DNA of 44,232 nt from Marinifilaceae bacterium. GTDB taxonomy: Bacteria > Bacteroidota > Bacteroidia > Bacteroidales > Marinifilaceae. This document shows, piece by piece, positions 16,005-24,485 of the stretch (position 1 is its first letter; each line of letters begins with the position of its first letter). Location of the stretch: contig JAFGYE010000089.1 in the NCBI GenBank assembly GCA_016936255.1, positions 1-44,232 of the forward strand, given 5' to 3'. The notes under the pieces are model-generated. The model saw nothing but the letters and a program-made list of their open reading frames with translations, was not told the DNA's origin and made no database searches. The position numbers and the translations under genes were made by a program.

Positions 16005-17888
16005 ATGACTAACAAATTTAAAATAAATCGTACCAACCTATCTCTGTGGAAAGGCATTGCAATGGTGGCAGGAACATTCTCCTTCATAATTTGCATGTTG
16101 GTTTTGGTGAATTACATTCAGATCAACAGAATTGATCCGGTAAATACCGAAGTGATTAACAGTTTGGTTGATCGCCTGAATGATAATCCTAATGATGATC
16201 AACTGCGGGAGCAAATCCGTGAAATGGATTTGTTGGTGCGTAAAGCCTATTTCACAAATCAGTGGCAGGTAAAAGCCGGAGGATATTTATTTCTGTTTGG
16301 CATTATTGTTACAGCCATCGCTTTGCAGTTATTTTATGCAGGCAAGCAACAGTTACCTCAGATATCCGAGGAGGAAGAAGAGAATATCATTCTATTTCGA
16401 GAAAAAGCAAGGAAATGGATTGTGATTGGTGGTTCTGGAATGGTTGGAATCACTCTAATATTTGCGTTTTTGACACATAAGGAGTTGGGAAATCAATTTA
16501 CCGAGGCTGCTGCAATCGCGAAAGCCAAGCAAGTTGAAACGAATCAAGCGGATGCAACTGTTGTTGAGGTTGTTGGAAAAGAAGAGATCGCTGGGACCGT
16601 TGTGGTTGAAGAAAAAGTTGCAGAAGAGTTTAAGGAAGAGACTCCAAAAGAGGAAACTCTGGTTTCGGCTGCTAAGAAGGAAGAAGTTGCAGCAGAAAAA
16701 GCGAAAACCAATTCATACAAAGGAACATATCCAACGAAAGAGATGATGGCAAATTTTTCATCTTTTCGCGGACCCGGAGGAAATGCAATTGCTTACCAAA
16801 AGAACATTCCAAATGAGTGGGATGGAGCAAGCGGGAAAAATATCCTGTGGAAACAGCCAGTTCCTATCCATGCTTATAATTCACCTGTAATTTGGGGAAA
16901 CAAATTGTTCCTTTCCGGAGCAAATGCAACAAGTCGTGAAGTTTATTGCTACGATAGAAACAACGGTAAATTACTTTGGACTGCTAAAGCGGATCAAATT
17001 TCAGGATCCCCGGCAAATCCACCGGAAGTTACTCCGGATACGGGTCATGCGGCATCGACGGTAACTACAGATGGAAATTCGGTTTTTGCCATATTCTCAA
17101 ATGGCGATCTGATTGCAGTAGATATGAGTGGGAAAAGGCAGTGGGCTAAGAATTTAGGTGTCCCTGATAATCATTACGGACATTCATCTTCTTTGATTGT
17201 TTTTGAGGACAAGCTGATTGTTCAGTACGATCAGAAAAAAAACTCGAAAGTAATGGCTTTGTCAACCTCAAATGGAGAAGAAGTGTGGAGCACAGTGCGT
17301 AAGGTAAGAGTTTCGTGGTCGTCTCCTGTGATTGTAAATAACGGAGGACAAGTTGAGATAATACTCGCGGCTGATCCTTGCATTGCTTCTTACGATGCGC
17401 ATACAGGAAAGGAATTGTGGAAAATAGATTGCATAACGGGTGAGGTTGGCCCTTCGGTTGCTTATGCAAACGGAATTGTATTTGCCTTAAACGAATACGC
17501 AAGTTTGGTGGCAATAAAACCGGGAGAAAAACCTGAGATACTTTGGGAGGCATATGATTATCTTTCCGATGTTCCGAGTCCGGTTGCTTACAACGATTTA
17601 TTGTTTGTGGTAACCAGTTACGGTGCTGTTGCATGTTACAATGCCAAAGCGGGTGAAATACTTTGGGAAAAGGAGTTTGATGGTGGATTTTATGCATCAC
17701 CTATATTGGCAGATGGTAAAATCTATTTGATGGATAGAAAAGGAGTAATGCACATTTTTAAGGCAGAGAAGGAATATGTGGAAATTGCAGCATCAGCTTT
17801 GGGCGAAAAATCTGACGCATCGCCGGCTTTCGCAGATGGCAGAGTGTACATTCGTGGTGAGAAAAATCTTTATTGCATAGGGAAATAG
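16005..17888 (+). CDS. Membrane-embedded PQQ-type beta-propeller protein E with charged linker
   Basis: A 627-residue protein. The first 160 residues have three transmembrane segments (near 17-38, 88-108 and 137-157) with a loop between the first two. A linker of roughly 90 residues, rich in Glu, Lys, Val and Ala, follows (about 165-250). Then a propeller starts at SSFRGPGGNAIAY and runs to the end with blades TGKELWKIDC, AGEILWEKEF, NGKLLWTA. It starts 211 bp after the NapH-like gene, and its stop is 2 bp before the NuoEF-like start, so it is translationally linked to the NADH-oxidising subunit. A multi-pass membrane base suggests it anchors the complex. The linker should span the periplasm. 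No PQQ or haem ligands are identifiable by eye. Confidence 0.8.
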   Translation: MTNKFKINRTNLSLWKGIAMVAGTFSFIICMLVLVNYIQINRIDPVNTEVINSLVDRLNDNPNDDQLREQIREMDLLVRKAYFTNQWQVKAGGYLFLFGIIVTAIALQLFYAGKQQLPQISEEEEENIILFREKARKWIVIGGSGMVGITLIFAFLTHKELGNQFTEAAAIAKAKQVETNQADATVVEVVGKEEIAGTVVVEEKVAEEFKEETPKEETLVSAAKKEEVAAEKAKTNSYKGTYPTKEMMANFSSFRGPGGNAIAYQKNIPNEWDGASGKNILWKQPVPIHAYNSPVIWGNKLFLSGANATSREVYCYDRNNGKLLWTAKADQISGSPANPPEVTPDTGHAASTVTTDGNSVFAIFSNGDLIAVDMSGKRQWAKNLGVPDNHYGHSSSLIVFEDKLIVQYDQKKNSKVMALSTSNGEEVWSTVRKVRVSWSSPVIVNNGGQVEIILAADPCIASYDAHTGKELWKIDCITGEVGPSVAYANGIVFALNEYASLVAIKPGEKPEILWEAYDYLSDVPSPVAYNDLLFVVTSYGAVACYNAKAGEILWEKEFDGGFYASPILADGKIYLMDRKGVMHIFKAEKEYVEIAASALGEKSDASPAFADGRVYIRGEKNLYCIGK

Positions 17889-17890
17889 AT

Positions 17891-20233
17891 ATGGAGAAGA
17901 TGATCGATTTTGTAGATGGAGTTGTTGCTGATATTGGGAAAGAGCCGGATAAGGTAATTTCAATTTTGCAGGCAATTCAGGGGAAATTTAACTATTTGCC
18001 CGAATCTGCTTTGAAAAGAGTTTGTGAAATTACAAGCATTACAGAAGCTCAGATTACAGGTATTTCAACTTTCTACTCGCAGTTTCGTCATCAGCCGGTG
18101 GGGAAACACATTATTCGGGTTTGTGTTGGTACAGCCTGCCATGTAAAAGGGGCAAAGCAGGTATACGATGGTTTTCGCCGGGAATTGGGATTGGAAAAAG
18201 GCATAGATACCGATGCTCAGAAACTTTTTACGGTAGAGGAAGTTGCCTGTTTGGGTTGTTGTACACTCGCACCAGTGGTTCAGATTGATGCGGTTACTTA
18301 CGGTCATGTTGAAACGGGTAAAGTAGCTGAAATTATAGAGGATTTTAAAAATCTGGCACCAAGCGAAGAAAAAATTGTGAGAGAAGTAACTGAAGATGGG
18401 ATCTCTCAGGGTGAAATTCGAATTGGACTGGGATCATGCTGTATTGCAAGTGGTAGTTCCGGAGTGAAAGAGGAACTGGAAAAGACATTGGCTGAGAATA
18501 AGATTAAAGTAGATGTGAAACAAGTTGGTTGTGTTGGTGTTTGCAATCAGGTTCCCATGATGGAAATTCATAAAAATGGGGAAGCAGCAACCTACTATAC
18601 AAAAATCAATGCAAATGAAGTCGGCGAAATCATAGAGAAGCACTTTCGCTCGGAGAATTGGATGAGTCGTTTCAAAAACCGCTTTTACAATTACGCTGAG
18701 AACTTTACTTTTTCAGATATCCCTAAAAGTTCGAACCGATACAATTCGAATGAAGAGCATACGCCAATTGCAGAGTTCCTGAAAGGACAGGTAAACATTG
18801 CAACCGAATTCCGGGGAGAAATAAAACCTTCAGATTTCGAAGAATACCTGACCAAACATGGTTTCGAAGCTTTTAAGAAATGCCTGAATGAGCTTTCTGC
18901 AGATGAGATTATTTCGGAAATTGAAAAAAGCGGACTGAAAGGTCGCGGAGGAGCTGGTTTTCCTTCGGCAATCAAATGGAAAATGGTTCAGAACGCAAAG
19001 TCTGATCAAAAATACATCATCTGTAATGGCGATGAAGGAGATCCGGGCGCATTTATGGATAGAATGTTATTGGAATCTTATCCGTTCCGAATTATTGAAG
19101 GAATATTAATTGGTGCTTATGCCGTTGGAGCAACCGAAGGCAGACTTTACATACGGGCAGAATATCCGCTTGCCGTAAAGCGGATAAAGGAAGGCCTCAA
19201 AATCTGCAAAAGCAGGGGATTGCTGGGGGAAAATATTTTAGGTTCTGGTTTTTCTTTTGAATTGAAAGTGTTTGAGGGAGCAGGAGCTTTTGTGTGCGGT
19301 GAAGAAACTGCTTTAATTGCATCGATTGAAGGCAAAAGGGGAATTCCGCAGTTACGACCACCTTATCCGGCAGAAAAAGGATTATGGGATCAACCTACTT
19401 TGATCAACAATACGGAGACTTTCTCTTTGATTCCATACATCATTCGAAATGGTGCGGAAGCATTCAGTAAAATTGGAACAGAAAAAAGTAAGGGGACCAA
19501 AGTGTTTGCCTTAGCTGGTAAAATAAATCGAGGAGGATTGATTGAAGTTCCTATGGGTATTACGATCAAGCAGATTGTAGAAGAAATTGGCGGAGGCATT
19601 GCCAACGGAAAGCACTTTAAGGCGGTTCAGATTGGAGGTCCGTCGGGTGGCTGTATTCCTGCTTCCATGTCTGATACGGCAATCGACTTTGATTCTTTGA
19701 AAGAAGTGGGTGCCATGATGGGTTCCGGAGGATTGATTGTTTTGGATGAATCGGACTGCATGGTTGACATTGCTCATTATTTCTTATCCTTTACTCAGGA
19801 AGAATCATGCGGACGATGTACATTTTGCCGGATAGGAACGCAGCGCATGTTGGAAATTCTAGCCAAAATCAAGACAGGAAAAGGAAAATTGAGTGACTTG
19901 GATTTGCTGGAAAAGTTGGCAATCAATACTCAAAAAGGAAGTATTTGTGGACTGGGAAGAACAGCTCCAAACCCGGTTTTATCAACCCTAAAGTATTTTC
20001 GACACGAATACGAGGCGCATATCAATGGCGAATGCCCGTCTGGCAAATGCGAGGAGTTAATTCGCTACGAAATAAACGACAATTGCACAGGTTGCACCAA
20101 GTGTGCGCAACGCTGTCCGGTAGATGCAATCAAAGCAAAGCCATACGAATTGCATGAGGTTGATAATGAATTGTGCATTAAATGCGATATCTGTAAACAA
20201 ATTTGTCCGGTGGATGCCGTAGAAATTAAGTAA
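17891..20233 (+). CDS. Fused NuoE-NuoF-like NADH-oxidising flavo-iron-sulfur protein
   Basis: About 780 residues from the ATG at 17891, 2 bp after the propeller E stop. Order of domains: NuoE-like thioredoxin-fold [2Fe-2S] domain (1-160; C78, C83, C120, C124), a second thioredoxin-like ferredoxin domain typical of HydB/HndC N-termini (175-255; C183, C184, C214, C218), the NuoF core with NADH/FMN motifs GRGGAGFP (352-359) and GDEGDPGAF (380-388), the [4Fe-4S] N3 site (C640, C643, C646, C686), and a C-terminal 2x[4Fe-4S] ferredoxin (C732-735-738-742, C762-765-768-772). This is the HydC+HydB arrangement in one chain, so NAD(H) oxidation or reduction with FMN is expected in the cytoplasm. It is not complex I: no other nuo genes follow. 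Flavin-based bifurcation is possible but not shown. Confidence 0.9.
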   Translation: MEKMIDFVDGVVADIGKEPDKVISILQAIQGKFNYLPESALKRVCEITSITEAQITGISTFYSQFRHQPVGKHIIRVCVGTACHVKGAKQVYDGFRRELGLEKGIDTDAQKLFTVEEVACLGCCTLAPVVQIDAVTYGHVETGKVAEIIEDFKNLAPSEEKIVREVTEDGISQGEIRIGLGSCCIASGSSGVKEELEKTLAENKIKVDVKQVGCVGVCNQVPMMEIHKNGEAATYYTKINANEVGEIIEKHFRSENWMSRFKNRFYNYAENFTFSDIPKSSNRYNSNEEHTPIAEFLKGQVNIATEFRGEIKPSDFEEYLTKHGFEAFKKCLNELSADEIISEIEKSGLKGRGGAGFPSAIKWKMVQNAKSDQKYIICNGDEGDPGAFMDRMLLESYPFRIIEGILIGAYAVGATEGRLYIRAEYPLAVKRIKEGLKICKSRGLLGENILGSGFSFELKVFEGAGAFVCGEETALIASIEGKRGIPQLRPPYPAEKGLWDQPTLINNTETFSLIPYIIRNGAEAFSKIGTEKSKGTKVFALAGKINRGGLIEVPMGITIKQIVEEIGGGIANGKHFKAVQIGGPSGGCIPASMSDTAIDFDSLKEVGAMMGSGGLIVLDESDCMVDIAHYFLSFTQEESCGRCTFCRIGTQRMLEILAKIKTGKGKLSDLDLLEKLAINTQKGSICGLGRTAPNPVLSTLKYFRHEYEAHINGECPSGKCEELIRYEINDNCTGCTKCAQRCPVDAIKAKPYELHEVDNELCIKCDICKQICPVDAVEIK

Positions 20234-20246
20234 GCAGAAGAAGATG

Positions 20247-20280
20247 ACCTGACAGCGTTCGAAGATCCTGTCAGCATTTT
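20247..20280 (+). repeat. Imperfect palindrome of the CTGACAG family, possible terminator
   Basis: CTGACAG and CTGTCAG arms around a GTTCGAAGAT-like centre are followed by CATTTT. It begins 13 bp after the NuoEF-like stop, so it may act as a terminator or mRNA 3'-end stem. Confidence 0.5.
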
Positions 20281-20384
20281 ATTGATGAATGAGTAAATTA
20301 AATAGAGTGAATGAGTGAATGAGAATTGCAGAATGATTACCTGATTTTTTTAATCTTAGATCTCCTATCTCAAATCTAAATATA

Positions 20385-21932
20385 ATGCCAAAACTAACGA
20401 TAGACAATATAGCCATCAATGTTCCCGAAGGAACAACTGTTCTGCAAGCAGCGCAATCAGTAGGAATTGAGATTCCCAGCATGTGTTATTTGGAGGGATG
20501 CAGCAATCATCCAACTTGTATGGTGTGCATGGTGCGAAACAACAAGAATCAGCAAATGCTGCCTTCCTGTGCTACCATTGCAACCGAAGGAATGGATATG
20601 GCCAGCAATGATGCTGAGGTGTTTGAAGCGAGAAAAGAAGCCCTTGAATTGTTGTTGAGCGATCATGTTGGCGATTGCGAGGCACCTTGTCGCGTAGCTT
20701 GTCCGGCGTATATGGACATTCCGAAAATGAACAGATTCATTGCGGCTGGTAAATTTGGTGAGGCTTTGAAGATTGTAAAAGAGGAAATTGCCCTTCCGGG
20801 GATTTTAGGACACATCTGTTCTGCTCCTTGTGAGAAAGTTTGCCGTCGTAAGGATGTCGATCAGGCAGTTTCCATTTGCCTGTTGAAGCGAATTTCGGCA
20901 GATGAAGAGGAGTCTTTCTATTTTTCGGATAAGAAAGAAGCAAGTGGCAAAAAGGCAGCAGTTATTGGTTCCGGTCCGGCCGGATTATCGGCAGCTTACC
21001 ATTTGGTAAAAGATGGACATGCCTGCGAAGTATTCGAGAAAGAAAATCGCTTGGGAGGAAGTTTGCTTGAAGCGATCGAAAAAGGGGACTTGCCTGAAGA
21101 TATTCTGACAAGGGAAATAGAAATACTGAAACAATTTGGTGTGGTTTTTCATATCAATCAAAAAATTAAAAAAGAGAACTGGGAACAGATCAAATCCGGT
21201 TTTGATGCTGTAATTCTGGCAACAGGAAGTGGTCTTGAAAATGTTGAGGAATTAGGTTTAAAGTCAGCGAAGACTGGCTTGTGGGCAGACAGCAACACGT
21301 TCGCTGCCGATCAGCCGGGAATTTTTGCCACAGGCAGTGCAATCCGTACTCAAAAAATGGCGGTAAAAGCGGTTGCCATGGGAAAAGAAACAGCATGGTC
21401 GGTAGATGAGTTTTTACGAAATGGAGAAGGGAAAGCAACAAATCGGGCATTCAATTCACGATTTGGAACGCTGCGAAAAGAAGAGCTGAGTGAGTATTTG
21501 AAAGAGTCTGTTTCGGGTGATCGTGTGGAGGCAAAATCCGATAAGGGATTTACGAAAGAGGAAGCCATGCAGGAAGCGGCCAGATGTTTGCATTGCGATT
21601 GCCGTAAACTGGACAATTGCAAGCTTCGTGTTTATGCAGACATACACAATGCCGATCGCAGACGGTTTTCATTTGGCGAACGAAACAGTGTGGTGAAGTA
21701 TTACGACCATGAAACTATTATTTACGAGCCGGAAAAGTGTATTAAATGCGGACTTTGCATCGAAATTGCGGGCAAACACAAGGAAGAAACTGGCTTAACG
21801 AATATTGGACGGGGATTTACCGTTAAAGTAGCTGTACCTTTTAATCAAAGTATTAACAAAGCTTTGACCTTGGCAGCAAAAGAGTGCGCAATAGCTTGTC
21901 CAACAGGAGCGATATCGCTTCGCTCTAATTAG
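20385..21932 (+). CDS. NuoG/GltD-like iron-sulfur FAD protein lacking an NAD(P)-binding domain
   Basis: A 515-residue cytoplasmic electron carrier. Residues 1-80 are a NuoG-like [2Fe-2S] domain (C34, C45, C48, C62). Next, LLSDHVGDC (H94, C98, C102, C106) merges a His-Cys cluster with the GltD N-terminal cysteine region, which continues with C145, C149 and C153. The FAD domain begins with GSGPAG (195-200) and ends with the PGIFATG motif (311-317). GltD-type enzymes normally have an inserted NAD(P)H-binding fold between these; here only about 100 residues separate them and no second GGG/GxGxxA motif appears. The C-terminal part adds C401-C404-C406-C412 and C452-C455-C458 with C501 and C505. It probably receives electrons from the NuoEF-like protein encoded 151 bp upstream and relays them, possibly through FAD, without using NAD(P)H itself. 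Confidence 0.85.
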   Translation: MPKLTIDNIAINVPEGTTVLQAAQSVGIEIPSMCYLEGCSNHPTCMVCMVRNNKNQQMLPSCATIATEGMDMASNDAEVFEARKEALELLLSDHVGDCEAPCRVACPAYMDIPKMNRFIAAGKFGEALKIVKEEIALPGILGHICSAPCEKVCRRKDVDQAVSICLLKRISADEEESFYFSDKKEASGKKAAVIGSGPAGLSAAYHLVKDGHACEVFEKENRLGGSLLEAIEKGDLPEDILTREIEILKQFGVVFHINQKIKKENWEQIKSGFDAVILATGSGLENVEELGLKSAKTGLWADSNTFAADQPGIFATGSAIRTQKMAVKAVAMGKETAWSVDEFLRNGEGKATNRAFNSRFGTLRKEELSEYLKESVSGDRVEAKSDKGFTKEEAMQEAARCLHCDCRKLDNCKLRVYADIHNADRRRFSFGERNSVVKYYDHETIIYEPEKCIKCGLCIEIAGKHKEETGLTNIGRGFTVKVAVPFNQSINKALTLAAKECAIACPTGAISLRSN

Positions 21933-22320
21933 GAATTATTAATTAGTAATTAAAAAGGGAAGCGATATTGAGTCCGGAGATCGGGACCCATTTAGTGAAA
22001 ATGGCGTTAAGAACAAAAAGCTGTTTGAGCAAAGCGAGTTCTTTTTGTTTAGCTATTGAACTAGTAATGGGTGATTGAGGACGTTTGTCAAAGATTTTTT
22101 CTCTAGTTTTTTATCTTTAAAAAAGTAGAAGCCCGTCCGGCTAAAGGACAAAAGCAAAGAAGGGAGAAAGTGCTTCAAAGTATTTAAGGGAGAAATGAGG
22201 TAAAATAGTACAACTGAAAAACAACTAAGTAAAAAGGGAAGCGACATTGAGTTCGGAGATATGGGGAAAGACCTGACAGCGTTCTTGAACGTGTAGGCGT
22301 CAAATGTGAAAAAATAGAAA
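21933..22320. other. Intergenic region with a duplicated 35-bp segment (388 bp)
   Basis: No gene is supported here. A segment beginning AAAAAGGGAAGCGATATTGA at 21952-21986 recurs with few changes at 22231-22265. The region also holds a CTGACAGCGTT copy at 22271-22300 and TAATTAGTAATTA-type filler sequence. The next propeller gene starts at 22321. Confidence 0.6.
22271..22300 (+). repeat. Degenerate copy of the CTGACAG intergenic element
   Basis: ACCTGACAGCGTTCTTGAAC is followed by a diverged right arm (GTGTAGGCGTC). It lies 20 bp upstream of the propeller F start. Confidence 0.5.
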
Positions 22321-23433
22321 ATGAAAAAACAATTTATTCTATACATACTATCCATTGTTTTGGCAATTCCTGCAATTGCCCAAAACAAACACAATTGGCT
22401 CTCGTTTCGTGGCAATTCAAGCCTTACGGGGATTACAGATGCCAATGTTCCAAAAGCACCCAAACTACTTTGGTCATATAAAACAGGCGATGCCATTAAA
22501 TCATCACCCATTATCAGCAATGGGAATATATTTGTTGGTTCCAATGATGGCAAATTGTACGCCATTTCAAAAACCGGTGAACTGAAATGGAAGTTCGATG
22601 CCAAAACATCGGTGGAAGCCTCGCCATTATATTTGGATGGAAGCGTGTATTTCGGATCATTGGAAGGAATTTTTTACTGCTTGAATGCCACTGGTGGGGA
22701 GCTGAAATGGAAATATGCGACCGATGGTCAAATATCAGGATCAGCCACTTGGTTCTACGATAAATTGAGTAAACAGAAGAAGATTTTATTCGGAAGCTAC
22801 GACTTTAATCTGCATTGTGTTGATGCCAAATCAGGCCAACTGCAATGGAAGTATGAATCTGATAATTACATCAATGGTGCTGCGTCCTGCAATGGTGAAA
22901 TTGCCGTGTTTGGTGGTTGCGATGGTTTTCTTCATCAAGTGGATGTGAAAACCGGAAAGGCAAAAAACAAATTGGATATTGCCACTTATATCGCCTCATC
23001 GGTTGCTTTAGATGGGAATCAGGCTTATTTCGGAAATCACGATGGCGAATTTTTCTGTGTGGATTACGCTAAAAATCAGGTGAAATGGAAGAAAGAGGGA
23101 GCGATTTCCTATTTGGCTTCTCCTTCGGTCTCGGCCGATCAGGTAATTATTGGGGCTGAAAACCGGCAGGTTTACTGTTTCGATAAAGAAAATGGTACTA
23201 TTCAATGGCAATTCCAAACCAAAAATAAAATAGAAGCGTCGCCTGTAATTGCTGGTAATTCGGTAGTTATAGGCTCAGGAGATGGCCGAATATATGTATT
23301 GGATCGGAAAACCGGTCAGCAAATCTGGTCCTACGAAATCGGCAGAGCTATTGTGGGAACGCCTGCCGTGGTGGAAGGGATGATTGTGGTTGCTTGTATG
23401 GACGGAAGTGTTTATGCTTTTGGTGAAAAATAG
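22321..23433 (+). CDS. Secreted PQQ-type beta-propeller protein F (BamB-like)
   Basis: A 370-residue protein with a type I signal peptide (cleavage near AIAQ, residue 21). It opens with WLSFRGNSSLTGI, a divergent form of the WRG signature, and consists of very regular PQQ_2 blades of about 40 residues: GKLYAISKTGELKW, GIFYCLNATGGELKW, FNLHCVDAKSGQLQW, RIYVLDRKTGQQIW. The regularity makes it the closest to BamB-like/PQQ_2 archetypes in the set, and it is the shortest, lacking the N-terminal extension of A-C and G. It is likely free in the periplasm. It sits between the NuoG/GltD-like gene and the ABC transporter genes, separated from each by 300-390 bp of repeat-bearing spacer. Confidence 0.85.
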   Translation: MKKQFILYILSIVLAIPAIAQNKHNWLSFRGNSSLTGITDANVPKAPKLLWSYKTGDAIKSSPIISNGNIFVGSNDGKLYAISKTGELKWKFDAKTSVEASPLYLDGSVYFGSLEGIFYCLNATGGELKWKYATDGQISGSATWFYDKLSKQKKILFGSYDFNLHCVDAKSGQLQWKYESDNYINGAASCNGEIAVFGGCDGFLHQVDVKTGKAKNKLDIATYIASSVALDGNQAYFGNHDGEFFCVDYAKNQVKWKKEGAISYLASPSVSADQVIIGAENRQVYCFDKENGTIQWQFQTKNKIEASPVIAGNSVVIGSGDGRIYVLDRKTGQQIWSYEIGRAIVGTPAVVEGMIVVACMDGSVYAFGEK

Positions 23434-23466
23434 AAAAGCGCTGAAAGCCCCGAGAAGAGCGGGCAC

Positions 23467-23567
23467 TTATGCGAAGGGAGGCTGCTTTATGCGAAGGGAG
23501 GCTTACTTTATGCGAAGGGAGGCTACTTTATGAGAAGGGCGACCATTTTATGCGAAGGAAAACGATT
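23467..23567. repeat. Five-unit tandem repeat of about 20 bp
   Basis: Units starting TTATGCGAAGGG (at 23467, 23487, 23508, 23528, 23548; spacing 20-21 bp, consensus continuing AGGCTACT) lie just after the propeller F stop. The last two units are degraded, and a sixth trace may exist at 23568. Each unit includes a GAAGGGAGG purine stretch that resembles a ribosome-binding site. Confidence 0.85.
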
Positions 23568-23676
23568 TTATACTGATGGGCAGTAAAGTACATCGAAGGA
23601 CAAGTTGATTTCAACGAAGCATGAACTGCATAGAACGAAAAAATGCTGAATAGTAGAGCAAAGATTGATATTTTGA

Positions 23677-23707
23677 GACCTGACAGGTTTTTAAAACCTG
23701 TCAGGTC
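23677..23707. repeat. Perfect 15-bp inverted repeat (CCTGACAGG palindrome)
   Basis: GACCTGACAGGTTTT and its exact complement AAAACCTGTCAGGTC are separated by one T. It sits 23 bp upstream of the ABC ATPase ATG, so the stem would form in the leader of that gene or terminate transcription from upstream. Related, degenerate copies lie at 15799, 15937, 20247, 22271 and 36250. Confidence 0.9.
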
Positions 23708-23730
23708 TGGAACTAAATTAGGAAAATGAT

Positions 23731-24417
23731 ATGATTATAGAACTAAAGAACATCACCAAATATTACCAAAACGCTGGCAGTACTGAGAAAAGAATCATAT
23801 TGGATGATCTTTCCCTGGCTATTGAAAAGGGAGAGAGTATTGCTATTGTTGGTCCATCCGGATCAGGTAAAAGTACATTGCTGAATGTAATTAGTTCTTT
23901 GGATACAGCCAATTCGGGCAGTGTAATTTTCGACGGGGAAGATTTATCGCAGAAGAATGAGAAGGAATTGGCCAACTTTCGCAATCAGAATCTGGGTTTT
24001 GTTTTTCAGTCGCATCACTTGCTGCCTCAGTTGAATCTGATTGAGAATGTTTTGCTGCCTTTTATCCCCGTAAAGGATAAAAAGCAGAAGCAGGAAGCTG
24101 AAAAAAGGGCCTTGGAGCTTTTGGATTTTGTTGGATTATCGGAATTGATTTACCAGCGTCCGGGACAAATGTCGGGTGGAGAGTGTCAGCGCACAGCAGT
24201 GGTTCGTGCCTTAATTCATCAGCCAAATCTGCTTCTTGCCGATGAACCAACCGGTTCGCTGGATAAAAAAGCGGCAGAGCAATTGGGCGATTTATTGGTG
24301 AGTATCAACGAGAAACAAGGTGTTTCGCTAGTTATAGTGACTCACTCTATGGATTTGGCCAAAAAGATGAAGAAGATTTATCAATTGGAAGATGGAAAAC
24401 TTCATTTGAGCACTTAG
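23731..24417 (+). CDS. ABC transporter ATP-binding protein, LolD/MacB family
   Basis: A 228-residue ABC ATPase with Walker A GPSGSGKST (41-49), Q-loop Q93, signature SGGEC (148-152), Walker B LLLADE (167-172) and H-loop H205. The short length and sequence pattern fit the MacB/LolD family that powers FtsX-like permeases handling lipoproteins, peptides or lipophilic compounds. It pairs with the large permease encoded 96 bp downstream. Between them lies an exact-type tandem (ACTATGTACTAAA)x2. Within this locus it could load propeller lipoproteins on the outer membrane or export the isoprenoid product; sequence does not decide. Confidence 0.92.
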   Translation: MIIELKNITKYYQNAGSTEKRIILDDLSLAIEKGESIAIVGPSGSGKSTLLNVISSLDTANSGSVIFDGEDLSQKNEKELANFRNQNLGFVFQSHHLLPQLNLIENVLLPFIPVKDKKQKQEAEKRALELLDFVGLSELIYQRPGQMSGGECQRTAVVRALIHQPNLLLADEPTGSLDKKAAEQLGDLLVSINEKQGVSLVIVTHSMDLAKKMKKIYQLEDGKLHLST

Positions 24418-24485
24418 TAACTAGTCATTAGTAATGATACTTAAGCAAATAATGATCAAGGAAATTATATAAAGGCTTACCAGCG

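Noticed and set aside
17891-21932. NuoE/F/G-like genes as part of a respiratory complex I operon
   Set aside because: No nuoA-D, H-N genes are near, the E and F parts are fused with extra ferredoxin domains, and the G-like protein lacks the molybdopterin-like C-terminal part and has a GltD-type FAD domain instead.
17891-21932. An electron-bifurcating [FeFe]-hydrogenase
   Set aside because: No H-cluster motifs or hydrogenase alpha subunit are present; the similarity is limited to the HydB/HydC-like domains.
23469-23576. A 35-codon frame through the tandem repeat
   Set aside because: The repetitive, arginine-rich peptide and lack of independent evidence make it more likely a by-product of the repeat.
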